In this document: positions 12,450-23,782 of the stretch, in pieces
Numbering within the stretch: the stretch's first letter is position 1
How the letters are laid out: each line of letters opens with the position of its first letter
Assembly (NCBI GenBank): GCA_950106755.1
Contig: OX467089.1
Coordinates: 6,698,501-6,762,500, forward strand
From: Climacium dendroides
Lineage: Eukaryota; Streptophyta; Bryopsida; Hypnales; Climaciaceae
Length of the DNA stretch: 64,000 nt
Direction: 5' to 3'
Translations under genes and position numbers: made by a program
Notes under the pieces: generated by a model
The model's database searches: none
What the model saw: the letters and a program-made list of their open reading frames with translations, nothing else
What the model was told of the DNA's origin: nothing

Positions 12450-13003
12450 ATTATGATCTAGAAAATTAAAACTGAACAACAATATTTTGAAACATACCTG
12501 TGAGCTATCTTCAAGTAGTGTAATGCTCCCGAAATGCTTTAGTATTGCTTTACAGCTGCTGCAATTAGTGTCCATTTGTCTGAGGTGAACCAATTTTCAT
12601 ATCGTCTGTTTTTTTTCTTCTGCACTGCCTATGATGCCATTGGTGACTGTGAAGACGTTGAAGAAGTGATTAGAGTCATTTGTGGCGATTCACGAGGCCT
12701 CCCAACTTGTTGAAGGCCAAGGGATGCTTGTTCAGTATAGATAGTCTTCTCTAACTTACGAGGCCTCCCACATTGTCTCTTCACACTTGCATTGTTGGTG
12801 GAGTCCTTGGACACTTGTTCACTCATATTGGGCACTGTCTTTCGAGGCCTCCCAATTCGCCTCTTTGCAACTCCATCTGTAGATGCGTGACTCTCTGATA
12901 GTTGTTGAGAAACAATAGCAGAGAGCTTCTTCAATTCCGCTTCATGTTCTTCACGACTAATTGGTCTTGTAAACCTTGTTAGAAGAACCTGCATGCTAGC
13001 CAT
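12450..13003 (-). pseudogene. N-terminal part of a pogo transposase: three AT-hooks plus psq-type HTH, broken
   Basis: From the ATG at 13003 the minus strand encodes 124 residues with three AT-hook cores (RRIGRPRKT, RQCGRPRKL, QVGRPRES), a DNA minor-groove binding motif. An in-frame TAG at 12629-12631 ends the reading. The same frame continues with KKKNRRYENWFTSDKWTL and AAAVKQY, followed one base out of frame by a block reading REALHYLK. This resembles the psq helix-turn-helix that binds transposon ends in pogo transposases. The joined architecture is therefore AT-hooks followed by HTH, inactivated by a stop and a frameshift. A splice donor may follow near 12495. Confidence 0.7.
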
Positions 13004-13799
13004 AGTAAAAAAATGCAAAATCTAAAACTCTAAACGTAGCAAGAATGAATTTGAAGTCTACTGCAATTATCAATTTTCTTCTACACACTCCTCCTCTACA
13101 TTGCTCTCAAGAAATTCCTCTCTTTGCTCTCTTTTTATCTTCTTGCAAAATGAAATTGGCAACAATCGCTTCTTGGATCTACATCTAAATTTCTTTGCCC
13201 TCTCTCTCACAGCATCTACAAGTGACAAAACTCCTATTTATTTCAAGTCACAAGAACAATAATCTTCTATACAACGTACACAACTACAAATCTCAATAAC
13301 TTCCATCAAGAAATAAAGAGAGAACAAACTCCATAGATGACACAATGCAAATTGACTAATTTTTTGATGAGCAACGCTAAAACCAAAGCTTCTTACTATT
13401 CGACGAAGAATGTTGAAGCTGTATAGTGCCAAAGTCTCGCCGAAGCCAAAGCCAAAGCCCAATTGTCAATTGTAATAAAGCCACCGAGAATATTGTAGTT
13501 AAAGCTTACTAAAGCCACCTCAAAGTATGGAAGCCCCACTTGCGGTCCCACAAAATTTAGGAAAAGTTGAACTAGTGGCAGTGTAGTGTAGTTAAGCTAT
13601 AGTGCCTTGTACTACAGTCCACAAATAATTCAAAATAAAGTCATATGAAAATCTATAAATTCTAAAAGTGGATAACAAAGTGGATATTTGGCCAAAAAGA
13701 AAATATTTCGTATAGTAGAAATGACGGAACTGACGGAAGCCATCAAATATTTTTCCGTTCATCCATCTACCCAGGTCTTACGAACCTGACCCCAACGTA

Positions 13800-14190
13800 C
13801 GGTATATCTAAACTATTGGATGTGGTGTATCACCTTAAATTACCAAGAACACTCTGCATCTATGATGTTTTGTACATTTCCCTCCTCAAGAGATATTACC
13901 AAGATACAATTACAAGTTGACATCAAAAACCTCCTCCACCAATTGTGACCCTCAAAGGAGATATCAAATGAAAAATCCATGAAGTTTTAGATTCCTAACT
14001 ATTTGGCTGCTAGAAAAACTCCAATATCTCATTTTGTAGAAAGGTTATGGACCAGAAGAAAATTCTTGGGAACCAACTGGAAATGTGGTGAATGCTCCTA
14101 ATGTAGTCAAAGAATTCCCTTGCCTCCACCCCAACACAATAGGACCAAACACTCGGCCAAATTGACCTCACACAATTAGAGAGGGGATAA
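13800..14190 (+). mobile_element. Relic Ty3/gypsy element, right part: integrase tail and chromodomain-like block
   Basis: After the nested transposon the plus strand reads VVYHLKLP and DVLYISLLKRY, the typical end of gypsy integrase. A chromodomain-like segment with KIHEVLDS and a later ENSWEPT-type block follows, out of frame and with stops. A purine-rich stretch at about 14177-14190 (ttagagaggggata) is a candidate polypurine tract preceding a 3' LTR that I could not delimit. Confidence 0.72.
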
Positions 14191-15047
14191 TGCTACGACT
14201 TTGTTGTAACATCTAGACTAATTAACAACTATAAGGAAAGAGGGAGGAAAGCCAACGGTTAATATCAACGTGGCTACCACAAAGGTACCTTGCACCTTTA
14301 AAGACCTTGGGAAGGATTTGGTTTCTCATACAACCTCTTGTCTTCGTTCTTTCCAAATGCTCAAGGTACTAATTAGAAGCATTGACAGACCTCACCGAAG
14401 CCGTGATCCCCAAACCTTGACAATTGATTTCCATATTTTTAGCTAGTATTTTGTTTGTTTTTTTAACGCCAAAACTTCATACTAGCACAGATTGTCTTGA
14501 TCCTTATCCCAATGCATTCAGTTCTCAATTCCCTATAATTGTCCTCTTTCATTTGTATTCAAATTCATTTTAGAACTCAAACTACCAATGAAAAAGTGCC
14601 AATTTCAACCAAAAAATGGTCGACCAATCCTTAATGGGTTAAGTAGGAATCAAACCCTCTCTATCTACATCTGTCGAACATTCCAGACCCTCAGATAGCT
14701 GAATTATCCCAAACAATTATCCCCATTCACACCACCTTGTAGTAGCTGAAGTTACCCTTCGTCTTCCTTTTCTCCGGTCGTCATTAGTCGGTATCTGAGC
14801 AAGAAGGAAGACACAGCGCTGGCTGCCCTTGTTGCCCTTCCATGTCTATTCTGCTTCCAGTCTTCATCTGATGTTTACAGAGACCGAAATTTCATATTCT
14901 AGATCAAACTAGACAGGGTTTAAGCAATGCTGCAGTGAGATGGTGCAGAAAACAGATCCGAATTAGGGTAAATTCTTGAGGTACGCAGCTCTGAAATGCA
15001 CACTTGCACACCCTTCATAACATGCAATTGGCTCTGGTGTTGCATTA
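14190..15047. other. Gap between the retroelement and the F-box gene region
   Basis: No coding motif is visible. The left part may be remains of the gypsy 3' LTR ('tgttgtaacatctagac'). From about 14700 base composition rises, suggesting the start of the transcribed leader of the F-box gene. Confidence 0.35.
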
Positions 15048-15612
15048 TAGGCAGCTTTTAGACCGTGGAATTTGCCAATTCTGGAATTAGCTCTGCACAT
15101 TTTGCTGCAGTGACTCATCTTCTCATTTGCAATTGACACACATTTGGACGCATGGATTTTAAGGTTTTCTGGAGCTTGAATGCTTCACGATGCTGCATCT
15201 TAGAAAAATGGTGTCCAAAGAAGTCTTCTTTGAATTGTAGTCGCCTCTTTTCATGGTAGGATTTAGGATACTAAACCCTAAATTCTTGTCGAGGTTTCTT
15301 GTCTTGTTCGTTGTGCTGAATTCTAGGCAGCTTTTAGACCGTGGGAATTTGTCAATTAGAAGGGAGATTTGCACATTTTATGCACATGTTGCTGTAATGA
15401 CTCTCATCTTCTCATTTGCAAATTGGGACACATTTGGACGCATAGATTTAAGGTTTTCTGGAGCTTGACTGTTTCACGATGCTGCATCTTAGAAAAATGG
15501 CGATTACAAAAGTCTCCTGTCTATTATAGTCGTCTTCATTCATGCTACGATTTTGGGTACTAAACCCTAAATTCTTGTCGAGGTTCCTTGTTTGTTGGTT
15601 GTGATGAAAATG
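15048..15612 (+). repeat. Tandem duplication (~276 bp unit) upstream of the F-box gene
   Basis: Copy 1 spans about 15048-15323 and copy 2 about 15324-15612. Shared blocks are 'taggcagcttttagaccgtg', 'cttctcatttgcaa', 'cacatttggacgcat', 'aaggttttctggagcttga', 'ttcacgatgctgcatctta', 'gaaaaatgg' and 'actaaaccctaaattcttg'. It most likely lies in the 5' leader or a leader intron of the downstream gene. Confidence 0.9.
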
Positions 15613-16495
15613 TAACTCTGACATAGCTAATTACCTTACTGAGATTGTTTACAGTAGCATCTGTGCAGGATCGTTGACGTGTTGGCCACAAATCTTTGTT
15701 GGATATCATCAGCTAAACCCGCACCTAGTTGGAAATTTTCACCAAGGGTTTATATCACCTAGAGACTGGGCTCGAGTGCTGGTGCCCATCTAAATTCGTT
15801 TATTCCAATTGAAGCTGGGTAGTGGGTGAACTTCATGGAGTGAAGTTCAATGGACAGAGGGGCCCGTCGTGCAAGGCGAGAAATTCGTTTGGTGAGTCTG
15901 ATGTGTACAATTGCATCCCGTTCTTCGATCACAATTACTCTCAATCTTTGACTGTTCTTTTAGACTGAATTTAGAGAGTATGTCATTCGCATCTTTGAAT
16001 TTTTGGAACTAGGGTTTTCATGACCCTAATTGTGACTCAGACATGGATAATTGGAGATCATTCTCTTTCTCTCTCTCTCAGGCTTGGTGGTATAATGTGT
16101 GTAATGCGTACTCCTCAATGTGTCCAAATGAGCATCTGAGCGCAGTTCCGTTTGTATTATTTAACTACTTAATTAATTCATTGGTCTTGTTGATCATTGA
16201 TAGTGGATGCCAATGCAAGTTTGCATGTATTTCTTGGACATTGTATGAATTAACTATGATGTTTTAAAGTGTCGCCGACCAAGAAGGCTCGGACGCACTT
16301 TTCAGTTTCTCCAAGGGCGAGTGGATTCGCTTGGATTTTCCATCACTACAGTTTATCTGTTATAGGTTTACAAACATCTACCGAGGCTCCTCTGTTCAGA
16401 TTGTGTACATTTGGGGCAAGAATCTACTAGATTTGCTTATGGATAAGGCTTGCAATTAGGTGTACTTACCTTATCAGAGGTTGCAGTTGACAGGC

Positions 16496-17725
16496 ATGGA
16501 CATGGATTCTCGTGTATGGAGTCCTCTTCCCACGGAACTCTTGCAGCTAGTGTTTTCTTATCTTCCTGTATTGGACATCTGCAAGCTGCGAGTCCTTTCC
16601 AAGACCTGGAAGCAAAATATAGATTCCGTGGACTCTGAATTCAGTCATCTCCTTGAGAAGACGACGTATCCAAGCATGTTTGGTGCCATTTCTTTGAAGA
16701 GTGAAGGCCAGTTTTGTGGCATGGTGGTTGATGTAAAAGCGAGGCAACGACAATTTTACCCGTATTCTTGTAACGCATGTTCGCTCGAAATTGATCCCTC
16801 CGACAATTATGTGACCACAATGGGTGCATCTGATGGAGGCCTGGTTTGCTTTGTTTCGAGAGGCACGATGCGTCCCAAGTTTATAGTGGTGATGAACCCG
16901 TTGACAGGAAAGAAGGTTGAGCTTCCAAGCTTACGCAGCATGGATGGTCATGTGGCGTCGAATGTCATGCCGTTGATGGTGCAGCTGACCATGGACAGGC
17001 AAACGTGGCAGTACAAAGTGATAATTGTGGGCTACACGGATGGAGTTACCGGCAAGCACTTGTTTGCGCAAATTTATGACTCCGTGATCAAAGAATGGAC
17101 GGTTGTGGGATCAGAGATGCAAAACTGGGATCGAATTTATGGATATGCATACCGTTCTTGGATCGATAGAGAGAGAAGGCTTAATTGTTTGGCTCTCATT
17201 GGTCCTTGTATGTACGACTTTGCGGCAGGAGGACTGCTGCACTATTTTCGAAAGAACAGTGGTGGACGTGACGGACCATACCAGCCATATCCAGCTGCAC
17301 AAGGAGTACCTCTGGTACTGCCTTTTGACCCCAAGGACAACATTGCACATGCCGTTTTGAAGAACCATCTGTTTGTGTTGAGGAGTCACAGTGAATATAC
17401 CTACAGTATGCCTTTCTACAATTATTTCATTTCTGAGTATGTTTTGGAGGAAGATGCCACTGCTTGGGTGGAAGTGGGGAGAATTCACAACCTTCCTTTT
17501 CATGAAATGTCAAGACTCGTTTATAGCAGTTACCGGAGTTTCTTTCTTGATGCATGTAAAGGTTTCCTGCTTCTGTTTTTAAATCATAATCTTGGATATA
17601 TTTACGACTTGTCTGGTTGCTGTTGGCTGGAACTTCCACCAATTCACCCTAGACCTGGGTCTCATTGCAGAGACTTGGCTCCGGTGGATTTGCTGTGTGA
17701 ACTTCGATGGAATGCTACACCGTGA
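16496..17725 (+). CDS. F-box protein with C-terminal kelch/F-box-associated-type region
   Basis: The single coding exon gives 409 residues from the ATG at 16496 (MDMDSRVW). The frame is open 12 codons further upstream but without an ATG, and an 'ag' just before the start suggests a leader intron. Residues ~7-42 form an F-box (WSPLPTELLQLVFSYLP, then VLDICKLRVLSKTWK), which binds SKP1 in SCF ubiquitin ligases. The rest, with NPLTGKKVELPSLR, QTWQYKVIIVG, IYDSVIKEW and a late WLELPPI, looks like the degenerate beta-propeller of plant F-box/kelch or FBA proteins that selects substrates. No individual substrate or named subfamily can be assigned. The stop is TGA at 17723-17725. The leader region carries a tandem duplication. 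Confidence 0.9.
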   Translation: MDMDSRVWSPLPTELLQLVFSYLPVLDICKLRVLSKTWKQNIDSVDSEFSHLLEKTTYPSMFGAISLKSEGQFCGMVVDVKARQRQFYPYSCNACSLEIDPSDNYVTTMGASDGGLVCFVSRGTMRPKFIVVMNPLTGKKVELPSLRSMDGHVASNVMPLMVQLTMDRQTWQYKVIIVGYTDGVTGKHLFAQIYDSVIKEWTVVGSEMQNWDRIYGYAYRSWIDRERRLNCLALIGPCMYDFAAGGLLHYFRKNSGGRDGPYQPYPAAQGVPLVLPFDPKDNIAHAVLKNHLFVLRSHSEYTYSMPFYNYFISEYVLEEDATAWVEVGRIHNLPFHEMSRLVYSSYRSFFLDACKGFLLLFLNHNLGYIYDLSGCCWLELPPIHPRPGSHCRDLAPVDLLCELRWNATP

Positions 17726-18421
17726 AGTCCAAGGGACTTAACTTTCGTGTAAGCTTCAGAAGAATGCTACTGCACTGGAATTCAAAGTAGAATTCGTGTA
17801 ATTTGCTAAACTTTGTAGATTTACTAAATTTCCAATTTGATTTTCCAAAGTGAAGTCAATTGGCATTTTGTATTGCAAAGTAGGACATTAGCCAATATGG
17901 AAAGAAATGAGTGTGTAGAAAGGCCTAGTTAAGAAACTTGATTTCCGAATTTGTCATATTGCACAATTCGGATCCTATAGGACTTGCAGAATTGTTATAG
18001 ATGGATTCAAATGGATGTAGAAAGTAGTCAACTATTACTGATTGAAAAAGTAGGAAATGGCTGTCAGTGGTGTTTACACAATGATTGAAGTGCATTTCAT
18101 TGATGGAAATAATTATGTGTTTGTTGAGAATTTTAGATTTGGAGAAGTTAAGAAGAAAATTCTTTATTTTGTTCTATTTTATTCAATTTGTTGGAAGTTC
18201 ATGAGATAATTGGAATAAATATTGTGTAGCTACACTATGAGAGGCTCCATCTTTGTATGTAACTCATTGGTTTGCAATTTGAGTTAGAAGCTACTCTTGG
18301 TATCTTGTGTCATAATTTTGGCTTATAAGAAAAGACAATAAAAAATATAGTATGAAGATAAATCATGTTGGATGGAACTACTATTCAAATGCAATCATTA
18401 ATGTTTTAATTAGAAACATAG
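17726..18421. other. F-box 3' flank, no further gene
   Basis: The first ~100-200 bases after the stop probably form the 3' UTR. The rest is AT-rich with no recognisable feature. Confidence 0.5.
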
Positions 18422-18625
18422 TGAAGCAAGGGATTTAAAATAACAAAGATTTTATCATATAAGAAATACAATGATTTAATTCAAAAAAAACTATCAAAAA
18501 TAATAAAATGTTGGTAATTAGAATGAAGCAAGGGATTTAAAATAACAAAGATTTTATCATATAAGAAATACAATGATTTAATTCAAAAAAAACTATCAAA
18601 AATAATAAAATGTTGGTAATTAGAA
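18422..18625 (+). repeat. Perfect tandem duplication, 102-bp unit x2
   Basis: The block starting tgaagcaagggatttaaaat at 18422 is repeated from 18524 with no difference seen over 102 bases. Such identity in AT-rich intergenic DNA implies a recent event. Confidence 0.95.
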
Positions 18626-18756
18626 ATAAACATAAATAAACAAAGCATCAAATTGTACAAATAACAAAACATAATTAAATTGAATCGAATAAGGTTCTTT
18701 AGCCTTAATTCAATTCACATTCAAAGATCACCTAAACTAACATGAGAAGAAGTCAA

Positions 18757-19380
18757 GGGGGGGCACTTAGAGTGTTCATTAAAAACCACATACGAACAAA
18801 AGTTTGGACCCCTATATACTTTTTGAATTTTAAATAAAATTGAATGAAAAAAATGTGAATAGATTTTTCTAATTTGGACCCCTATATACTTTTTGAATTT
18901 TAAATAAAATTGAATGAAAAAATATGAATAGATTTTTCTACTTTGAAAGTTTATGTTTTGAATTATTGATATTTTTATTTGTTAACAATAATTAGTTACA
19001 AGTTTTTGAAGTAAAAAGATACACTATAGAACTGAAAAATAACTTTCACACCCCTATATTATATAAGAAAAAATTGTCTAAAAAATGAACAAAAAATTCC
19101 TAAAAACAACTCTCTATTGAAAGTTCATTTTGAGTTGAATATTAATGCAATGATCATCTAAATGTGTTCTCTAAAATATTTGAGTTAAAAAAACATGCTA
19201 TTTTAGTACATTTTTAACCTCTTCTATAAATCATTCTATATTTTATTTGAATTTGAAATTTTGAGAGTAGAATCCTATAGTGATTAGTAAACAATGCTCA
19301 ATATTTGAAATTAAAATTATAGTTTATTAGAAACCACTTGTTTACACATGGTTTGTTGTGATAGAACTAAGTGCACCCCC
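18757..19380. mobile_element. Possible non-autonomous DNA element with GGGGGNGCACTTAG ends
   Basis: The left end reads gggggggcacttagagtg and the right end ctaagtgcaccccc, an inverted pair. The interior is AT-rich, lacks coding capacity and includes a 70-bp tandem repeat. No clear target duplication was found, so the call is tentative. Confidence 0.45.
18803..18942 (+). repeat. 70-bp tandem repeat x2
   Basis: The block 'tttggacccctatatacttt' to 'gaatagatttttct' occurs at 18803 and again at 18873 with very few differences. Confidence 0.92.
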
Positions 19381-22299
19381 AAGGAAGAAGTTTGAGCCCT
19401 GAAAAGGGCCATTAATTCTTTGACAACAAGGAATGCTAGCTGAAATAATAAGGAAAAAAAAAATCTCCGACAAATAGTAGGGCCTAGATGGCTCGGGACA
19501 AATTTAACAAATATTTTTTAAACATTAAAAATGATTTTAAAATGTAATTTTTTTATTAAATAAGAGAACAAAGTAGTTTATATAAAATAAAAATAATAAT
19601 TTCAATATAATTTAAAGGTAGTTGAAATGATGTATATATTGAAAGTATGATTTTAAAGATGTTAAGAATTGTCAAAGACCAACATATGACTATGTAAAGC
19701 CTACAATGTCAAATGACCAATAGTAATACTTATGTTTACATAACTAGCATTAGGAATAGTTTTAGACCTGAAAGGCTAGTAATTTCTACTTTTTGGCCCT
19801 CCATCAATGCAAGTATAGAAAAAATTTAAAAATATTTTAAGATAGATAACCAGTAGTGCCAAGTCAGATTCAAAAAATTAAAAAATAATTTTTAAAATTT
19901 TATTTTGTAATTGCACCGTAGAAGGTACAAACCTTACAACCTCTTTCAAGCCTCAATTTTTCCTAATGAAGTCAAGTATTTTATCTTTTATTTGCATTAT
20001 TGCATATTTATATTTGGTTATATACAAATGTAGTTTATCCCAATCACGGGTGATGGTCGGCTTGGGGTATCACTTTTTGGACACATTAATTAGGTGATTC
20101 CTGTTTAAAACCTCCAAAGTTTGTCTAATTTGTTTATTTTGATCAAGTAATAAAAAAACTAAAATAAAAATAAAAAATTCCTACACCTCAACATGGTCAA
20201 TATGTATATTTCTATTGAGTTTTTTTTTTTTCAAAATAAATTTTTGGACCTATTGATAGAGGTAAGAAAAACTTCTAAATTTGGGATTTGTAAGCATCAT
20301 AGTGCACAATTTATTAAATTTTTATTGATGAAATTAAATTTTTTACCACAAAATGTAAGTTATGTCCAAAAACGATATTTAAATAAAATTATTTGATATT
20401 CCAAATGCTTGTTTTTAACGATTTTAGGTACATGTGACAACTTATTTTTTCAACTAAAAAATTAACTGAAAATTCTTAAAATTCTTTGATTATCATGAAT
20501 TTTTTTTTCTTGATACATTATAAGTGTTGAAAACTAAACCACATTTTATGAATTCATACTTTATAATATTTAAAAGATGAAGTCATTTGATACAATGACA
20601 TGGACTGATATTGTAGTTGAGACAACTTTTTTGGGTACCCAAAGCTGACCATGAATGGACTACTATCCCATAGTCAATGGGATAATATTGAAAATATCTT
20701 TCCAGTGGTATATTACATGCTCAAAAATTCCAAAAATTGAGATCAAAAATCCCAAAAGAAGATTCTGCATTCATTTTGGGACTACGTAGAATGCTAGATA
20801 AAAGAACCGCACTCGATTTTGAGTGCGTTTTTTTTTTACCAAATTTTGTTATAGTGCTAAAAGCCACATAGTGATGGTCATTGAATTCATGAAATGGTGA
20901 CTTTTTAATCCAATTTCAACCCTTTGAGTCCTAATTCCAACCATTTGAAACTTAATTCCACATTGTGTACAATTTCTACATTAGGTTGCAAGAAAGTAAA
21001 ATTGAGTCTTAAACTAGGGATCCAAATTTAGCTATGTAGTCCATAATTGGTCCACTTATATTATATTGAACCCCTTCAAACCCCCTTCTAAAACCAAATT
21101 ATGATGTTTTTGTATTTGATAACATTAGTGATTGAATTGTGTCTTATATTCTAATAAGGTTTGTGATTGGTCCATTAACCTTTAAAGAACTAGGAAGCCC
21201 ATTTAGATTTTTTGAAAACTCAATAAAGGTCTATTGAATTTATAATTTGCAATTTTTGCATGAGGTTTATAGAATGGATGCTAATCATCCTAATCTACAT
21301 GTAAAACTTTGTTTCAAATCATTGTGGTAAATATTACAAAAATCATAAATTTTTCTTGAATTTCAATGTCAAATTGAATAGATAAAAATATATTCTAAAT
21401 TAAATTAAGTTATTTTATTTTATGGATTGATACCTACTCAAAAACATTTGAACCATTCAATTTTAAATAATGAAGTGAAAATTAAGGAAATTTTATTTGT
21501 GGAAAAATATAGATAGAAAAAAAATATATAAAGTCATTTGTTGACCTCAATTTTGAAATTTTCAAAATAAAAAAGAGGATATATACTTTGTTTAATAGAG
21601 TATTTTTAACCCTTAGGATTTACATTTTCCAAGTTTTTATAAAAGATATTAATGTTTTTGTTATCTTTCATCATGTACCACTTTTCACATTATGAAAAAA
21701 AAATTTAAATGAATATAGAGATTTTTTTAGTTATTTTTTTGAGATAGTCTCAACCCATCTTCCAACATATTGGCTAAATCACACAAGTTTTGGACATTTA
21801 TGTTTTTTTTTAAATGTTGAAAGACAAAACCTCACTTTGGAGAAGGGCTATGCTATAACTTACACAATGATTCAAACCCTTCAACTACAAAGGAATCATT
21901 TTCTCTTTCATGATGGCCTTAATGATGTAAAAGAAGTTGGTTAAAGTGATTGCACTATGAATGAAGCAAGATTTTTTTTGGAGCAATTTTGGCTAAAGAG
22001 CAATGATTTTTGTACAGGTAATATTTAGAAATATATTATTGCTTTCCTATGGATGAAATCGCTAGTTTGCTACCAAATGTTGGAACAATATCATTCTATT
22101 ATGAATGAATGTACATTGTTTTGGATGAATAAATGAAATGTCACCCATAGATTGCTAATTTCATCCATTTCCATGGATGGAAATAGCTTCATCCTTCCAA
22201 TGATTATCGCTTTCTCCACTGCCTTCAATAAATGAAAAAAAACACTAGACTAGAGTAGAAAAAAAATTTATGTTTCTTTTCACATTGAAGCAAAGGAAA
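19381..22299. other. AT-rich intergenic region
   Basis: No gene is recognisable. The part from ~21280 to ~21720 ('acctactcaaaaacatttga', 'accattcaattttaaataatg') is related to repeats at ~31330-31760 and, inverted, ~51600-51690. A short hairpin followed by a T run lies at 20808-20838. Confidence 0.5.
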
Positions 22300-22903
22300 G
22301 GCTCTTAGAACAATTCCAATGTGGAGACAAGAAGAGCCCCTAAAAAGTGTCACAAAAGGGCTTGTTGCCAAGATCAAAAGGTGGGTTGGGCCTCTTGTGA
22401 GCCCACAACTTGCTATATCCGCCCAAACGCAACAACGGGATGAGGCCCAATAAACACATCACTACAAGAGTTTTTAAAATGTAAAACTAAATCTCTTGCA
22501 TTTTTCAACACCCTTTGGGTGAGGTGTTCAGATTTGCATGTTGTAGTCAACTTTTGGAGTATTATGTTGTGTTCAGCAAATTGCGTCAAAATATAGAGCA
22601 AGGGCTCTCATGTGGCGAGCCCTCCAAAATACCGCTTGTTTCTCTCTAGGTTGGCAAGCTTTATTTTAGATTGTGAAAAATTAAAAATTGTTTGCCAAGG
22701 ACTCTATCCTCAGGTTCCATGTACTTGTTCCCTTTATCAATGGAATTTGTCCATGTGTTTCAAGAAAATTTAAAAAATTTAAAAAAATTCCATTTGCTCC
22801 ATTAGGGCGCTGTTTTTTTTGTAAAAGACCTCTACAAGATTTGTTTAGACCTGTTTGCCGATGGTTCCCGTGCTTCTGAACAAGCTATATTGGAGTTGCT
22901 CTT
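22300..22903. mobile_element. Possible non-autonomous DNA element
   Basis: The left end (agaacaattccaatgtgg) and the right end (atattggagttgctctt) are imperfect inverted partners, as in many plant elements starting GAGCAACTCCAATG. The interior has gggctc/gagccc words and no coding capacity. Boundaries are uncertain. Confidence 0.35.
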
Positions 22904-23141
22904 CATCGGGAAAAAGCCCCCCATTGCAATAGTATTGTTGCAATATTGTTTCAATGCTTGAGCAGTAGAGTACTAAAAACATACTGTTTTTAGTACTGCA
23001 ACAATACAACTTCAATGGGCGGTGTACTCCATCCATTGAAATTGTATTGCTGTAGTACTAAAAACAGTATGTTTTTTTAGTACTGTACTGTTCAAGCATT
23101 GAAACAATACTGTTGCTGCAATCGGGGATACTTTCCTGATG
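22904..23141. mobile_element. Hairpin MITE with ~100-bp arms
   Basis: Left-arm words 'attgcaatagtattg', 'attgtttcaatgcttga', 'gtactaaaaacatactg' and 'tttttagtact' reappear inverted and in reverse order in the right arm. The loop lies near 23021-23030. No coding capacity. Confidence 0.82.
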
Positions 23142-23356
23142 TTAGTCTCCACTCTCCAGGCAAGTGAAGACAGGCTGATGCAATGGAAGAGCGAATTTGC
23201 AACGCGACCTGAGTAAGACAAGTTAAGTTAGTTCTGTAGCCACTACCTGGACCCCCGCCTCGTGCAGCGGAGGGCCGGAGGGAGGGTGGGTGCCGTGCGT
23301 GGGAGGGAGGCTCAGCCTCAAGGCTACTGTAATTGGAGTCCCACCCTCCCACCTGG

Positions 23357-23530
23357 ATGGCATTGATGCTTCGCCAGGCTCTCGCCAGCTTCAGTTCCAG
23401 CCGAGCTGCCCCGCCTAAATTCGGAACGACTCGCACCTCCGGCGGAACCGCAGCGCAGGAGTGCACAGCAGCAAGTCAGCAACGGAAAGGGAAGGCTGGA
23501 AACAAGCTGTTTCGGAGAGCTGTTTCTAGG
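23357..23530 (+). CDS. Possible orphan first exon encoding a mitochondrial-type presequence
   Basis: In a GC-rich island, the ATG at 23357 opens MALMLRQALASFSSSRAA, rich in Arg, Ser and Ala and without acidic residues at the start, like a mitochondrial targeting peptide. The frame runs about 58 codons to a consensus-looking splice donor (CTAG/GTGAGA near 23530). I cannot find a following exon: the next 250 bases have no motif, and a MULE begins at 23783. It could be the stranded 5' end of a gene broken by the transposon, a transduplicated fragment, or a chance reading frame in GC-rich DNA. Confidence 0.35.
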
Positions 23531-23773
23531 TGAGAGCTGGAGGAAAGGGAGTCCTCCGCATCCGTCGTCACCGTCGCCGCGAATCCGAGCCACGCTCACT
23601 GCTATGATTCCTCGGAACAGACATAAGGTGGAACTACCAGTTACCCAATACCACCCATTACCCAATTCTGCCACCTCCAGGTTCCTCCCATTTCCGTCAC
23701 TGACATATCTATTACCACAATCTTATTAATTTTTCACACCATGATGGCAATGTCACTTGGGGGAGCTGACACA

Positions 23774-23782
23774 TCAGCCCAC
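23774..23782. repeat. Left 9-bp target-site duplication of the MULE
   Basis: TCAGCCCAC immediately outside the left inverted repeat pairs with TCAACCCAC at 28199-28207. Eight of nine positions match, the length expected of Mutator-type insertions. Confidence 0.85.

Larger units (their letters stand above)
10125..13797 (-). mobile_element. pogo-like (Tc1/mariner superfamily) DNA transposon nested in the gypsy relic
   Basis: The ends are inverted repeats: CGCTCGGGTCAGATTCGT at 10125 and ACGAACCTGACCCCAACG ending at 13797, matching at 15 of 18 positions. A TA dinucleotide flanks each side (10123-10124, 13798-13799), the target duplication expected of this superfamily. The 3.67-kb interior holds a decayed transposase on the minus strand: AT-hooks and a helix-turn-helix near 12.4-13.0 kb, then a DDE catalytic region at 10.7-11.5 kb. 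The flanking gypsy reading continues across the insertion. Confidence 0.88.

Noticed and set aside
23324..23674. Minus-strand frames over the GC-rich island
   Set aside because: No conserved motif, and the region is open in several frames because of base composition.
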